From assembly GCA_937917025.1 (NCBI GenBank), contig CALFSF010000329.1:1-6435 (forward strand): DNA of 6,435 nt, written 5' to 3'. This DNA is from an uncultured Paraburkholderia sp. Lineage in GTDB: Bacteria > Pseudomonadota > Gammaproteobacteria > Burkholderiales > Burkholderiaceae. Below the pieces are notes generated by a model that made no database searches, had not been told where the DNA came from, and saw nothing but the letters and a program-made list of their open reading frames with translations. The position numbers were made by a program, and so were the translations under genes. Shown in pieces: positions 5,502-6,435 of this stretch (within the stretch, counting starts at the first letter, position 1; each line of letters begins with the position of its first letter).

Positions 5502-6435
5502 GCGCTTTTCCTCGGGTTCAGCCGCAACAGCAGCGAACGGGCAAGCCCGCGCACCGCTGGCGTCATCGTGAGAGACCAGCCCGTATTCGCGAGCACGACG
5601 AGCGCGCCCGCGGCGAGCGCTACCGTGAAGCTCGACAGGAACGCGGCGAGATAGAGGCTGCCCAGCAGAAAGACGAGATGCGGCAGCATGTCGAACCAGA
5701 TGGGCCGCGCGCGGATCGCCGAGAGCCACAACAGCACCGCGTAATCGAAGAGCGAGCGCGAGACCACGACTACCGCGGCGCCAATCAGGCCGAAATGCGC
5801 GATGCCGAACCACAGGCCGCCCGCGAAGAGCGGCAGTTCGACGAGCGCGACTTTCGCGGCCGCAGCGGGATTCACCTGCGACTGGATCAGCACGCGCGTG
5901 ACGTTCGCCTGCCCGATGAGCCAGACGCTCAACACCAGAATACGGCCTACAGGTGCCGCTTCGCGTGCCAGTTCGGCGCCGACCCACAGATGCAGGAACG
6001 GTTCGAGCCCGAAGATCGCGACGATCGCAACGGGTGTGAACACCGCGTTGAGAAATTCGAGCGCCTGTTGCGCGAGCACGTCCGCGTGATCGCGCCGCAC
6101 GGCGGACAGGCGGGGAAAGAGCGTGCGCACCACCGCCGTCGAAACGATGTTGAGCCGGTAGACCAGGTTTTGCGGCACCGTGTAGTACGTGACGAAGCGC
6201 GCGCCCATTGCTGTCCCGAGCATCATGCGGTCGAGCGAATCGGAGACCATGTTCGTCATGCTCGTCACGAGCATCCAGCCACCGAAGTTGAAGAGGCCCC
6301 TGGCGACCTTGAGTTGCGGCGGCTGGATGCGGCGGATGCCGAGCACCTTGAGCGTCGAGTACCCTAGCAGCACCGCGGCCAGAAGCCGCGCGACCACCGC
6401 CGCGTCCAGTGTAAGGGCATGGGCGTAACGGCGTC
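5498..6435 (-). CDS. bceQ: Wzx-type polysaccharide flippase, N-terminus outside window (BceQ-like)
   Basis: The C-terminal 311 residues of a multi-helix inner-membrane protein of the MOP/polysaccharide-synthesis family (PF01943/PF13440 type), which moves undecaprenyl-linked repeat units to the periplasmic face. A typical Wzx block is visible: GGWMLVTSMTNMVSDSLDRM, then a helix pair leading into a conserved FPRLS. About eight or nine hydrophobic helices remain, out of 12-14 usual in the family. The frame is open through the right edge. A GTG at 6397 is not the start, because the family has several helices before this point and coding-like sequence continues upstream of it. The TGA (5498-5500) overlaps the next gene's ATG, so the two are one transcriptional unit. 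The family is sure. The substrate and the name bceQ are inferred from the neighbouring glycosyltransferase and acyltransferase. Confidence 0.88.
   Translation of the reverse strand, partial: RRYAHALTLDAAVVARLLAAVLLGYSTLKVLGIRRIQPPQLKVARGLFNFGGWMLVTSMTNMVSDSLDRMMLGTAMGARFVTYYTVPQNLVYRLNIVSTAVVRTLFPRLSAVRRDHADVLAQQALEFLNAVFTPVAIVAIFGLEPFLHLWVGAELAREAAPVGRILVLSVWLIGQANVTRVLIQSQVNPAAAAKVALVELPLFAGGLWFGIAHFGLIGAAVVVVSRSLFDYAVLLWLSAIRARPIWFDMLPHLVFLLGSLYLAAFLSSFTVALAAGALVVLANTGWSLTMTPAVRGLARSLLLRLNPRKSA
5508..5513 (-). promoter_or_regulatory. Shine-Dalgarno of the two-domain glycosyltransferase, inside the flippase gene
   Basis: GAGGAA on the minus strand lies 6 nt before the ATG at 5501, within the last codons of the flippase gene. 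It fixes the start and, with the ATGA overlap, points to translational coupling. Confidence 0.75.

Noticed and set aside
5502..5987. 162-codon in-frame extension of the glycosyltransferase
   Set aside because: It lies entirely over the flippase gene in another frame, has the arginine-rich composition of a shadow frame, and the ATG at 5501 has a strong ribosome site.
5393..6367. 324-codon + strand frame antisense to the flippase and glycosyltransferase N-terminus
   Set aside because: Its Arg/Glu/His-rich shadow composition and the flippase helices on the other strand explain it.
1..6435. CRISPR array, tRNA or rRNA gene, insertion sequence or integrase
   Set aside because: I saw no regularly spaced repeats, tRNA-like folds with CCA ends, transposase frames or terminal inverted repeats.

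Overview
The window looks like chromosomal DNA from a Burkholderiaceae bacterium (Burkholderia, Paraburkholderia or Caballeronia). The coding parts are GC-rich with strong G/C preference at third codon positions. The gene set and order (sugar-nucleotide pyrophosphorylase, O-acyltransferase, two-domain glycosyltransferase, Wzx-type flippase) matches my recollection of the bce-II part of the cepacian exopolysaccharide locus (bceT, bceS, bceR, bceQ). That assignment rests on protein motifs and gene order, not on a database search.

Layout, left to right. Positions 1-149 (+) hold the C-terminal end of an unrecognised protein. It converges, with only 13 nt between stop codons, on galU (163-1056, -). 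From 1057 to 1714 lies a 658-nt stretch without a large gene. It is not empty: it has a perfect 19-bp palindrome 85 nt upstream of galU, a previously uncalled 48-codon ORF for a one-helix membrane protein with a good Shine-Dalgarno (1309-1455, -), and a textbook intrinsic terminator on the + strand (1565-1596) with no + strand gene in front of it. An integral-membrane acyltransferase follows (1715-2905, +). A GC-rich hairpin separates it from the convergent glycosyltransferase gene (2988-5501, -). The flippase (5498-6435, -, N-terminus outside the window) lies upstream of the glycosyltransferase, and their stop and start codons overlap as ATGA, so the two are almost certainly co-transcribed and translationally coupled.

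How the genes fit together (inference from families): GalU makes UDP-glucose, the precursor of UDP-glucuronate and UDP-galactose. The two-domain glycosyltransferase adds sugars to a lipid-linked repeat unit on the cytoplasmic face of the inner membrane. The acyltransferase decorates the sugars with acyl, probably acetyl, groups. The flippase moves the lipid-linked repeat unit to the periplasm for polymerisation.

The large genes look like ordinary exopolysaccharide genes. The least explained part is the galU-acyltransferase intergenic region, where the small membrane-protein ORF and the orphan terminator suggest a small RNA or a regulated leader.
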